Assembly (NCBI GenBank): GCA_015232735.1
Contig: JADFZC010000135.1
Coordinates: 1 to 6,915, forward strand
Reading direction: 5' to 3'
Length of the DNA stretch: 6,915 nucleotides
From: Oligoflexales bacterium
GTDB lineage: Bacteria > Bdellovibrionota > Oligoflexia > Oligoflexales > Oligoflexaceae
A program made the translations under genes and the position numbers. Of the stretch, positions 6,493 to 6,915 are shown piece after piece. The notes below the pieces were generated by a model. That model ran no database searches. It saw only the letters and a program-made list of their open reading frames with translations, and was not told the DNA's origin. How positions within the stretch are numbered: position 1 is the first letter of the stretch; each line of letters begins with the position of its first letter.

Positions 6493-6915
6493 ATGAAATC
6501 GAAGATATTTGTGGCAGCAGGATTGATGTTGATGGTTCTGGGTTGTAATGAGGTTGAATTTTCCGGGACCACCCCAAGGAAGAGTTCGGGCGAGGCCGCC
6601 GTGTCTAATTCAACCGACAAGACAAGTTCGTATGATGAATCGACGGATACGGTTTCGGTCAGCTCGATTTATGAGGCAAACCAGCCTGAAGAACAGTATG
6701 GCGTTGCCCCGTCTTACATATTTGACGGTTCAGTGCCGTCAGATCCATCAGAACTTCCCGAAGGCCCCTTCTTTTCCCGGTGTCCGGACTATTCGAACGA
6801 ACCCGACTGCCCCGAACCCTCAAAGCTGCAGAACGGACAGGGTCCGTCCTATATAGTAAGTCAATCCTCTGGCAGGAGTGTTTCTGATCGCGGAAGTATG
6901 GACCAATTTCTTTTA
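6493..6915 (+). CDS. Predicted lipoprotein, 3' end beyond the window
   Basis: An open frame of 141 codons with no stop before the window ends. The first 17 residues (MKSKIFVAAGLMLMVLG) form a lipoprotein signal peptide ending in the lipobox VLGC, with Cys18 as the lipidation site and Asn at +2. The mature part seen so far is rich in Ser, Thr, Asp, Glu and Pro and looks disordered, with one possible disulphide pair (Cys97 and Cys106) and two copies of a G-x-x-PSYI motif (70-76 and 115-121). The start is supported by GAGGGG at 6481-6486, six bases upstream; the ATG at 6488 is at once followed by a stop. It lies 71 bp after the previous lipoprotein gene, on the same strand and with no clear terminator between, so an operon is likely. 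I recognise no family; any folded domain lies beyond the window. Confidence 0.85.
   Translation, partial: MKSKIFVAAGLMLMVLGCNEVEFSGTTPRKSSGEAAVSNSTDKTSSYDESTDTVSVSSIYEANQPEEQYGVAPSYIFDGSVPSDPSELPEGPFFSRCPDYSNEPDCPEPSKLQNGQGPSYIVSQSSGRSVSDRGSMDQFLL

Overview
The window reads as a stretch of a Gram-negative chromosome. Both ends of the evidence point that way: a two-membrane-segment chemoreceptor, and two consecutive predicted lipoproteins whose Cys+2 residue is not Asp. A deltaproteobacterial or related environmental lineage is my best guess, from the gene style and the FrpC-like calcium module, but no marker gene here fixes the taxonomy. All genes that I accept lie on the + strand. I see no tRNA, rRNA, CRISPR, transposase, integrase or phage gene.

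Layout. A methyl-accepting chemotaxis protein fills 11-1945; its start is close to the window edge. A 480-bp gene-free gap (1946-2425) is unusually rich in repeats: a small nested palindrome (2067-2091), a perfect 27-bp inverted repeat around a 16-base loop (2152-2221), and an exact head-to-tail duplication of 39 bp (2268-2345). A probable two-gene operon follows: a DUF1015-family protein (2426-3676) and, 25 bp later, protein-L-isoaspartate O-methyltransferase, pcm (3702-4343). An AT-rich gap (4344-4729) then leads to two predicted lipoprotein genes 71 bp apart (4730-6421, and 6493 running off the window end).

How the genes relate. The chemoreceptor would feed a CheA/CheW array that lies elsewhere. 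Pcm repairs isoaspartyl damage in proteins; DUF1015 has no role I can name with certainty, and their pairing is noted but unexplained. The two lipoproteins look like co-transcribed envelope proteins. The first has a lipobox, a long disordered linker built on a 13-residue repeat, a beta-rich middle, and a C-terminal module that resembles the calcium-dependent self-processing module of FrpC-type RTX proteins. In that module the cleavable Asp-Pro is replaced by Ser-Pro and two of the calcium loops are worn down.

The most interesting points are this degenerate FrpC-like module on a lipoprotein, the expanding 39-bp/13-residue repeat in the same gene, and the repeat-dense gap upstream of the DUF1015-pcm pair. 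I see no clear evidence of a wholly new defence or mobile system.
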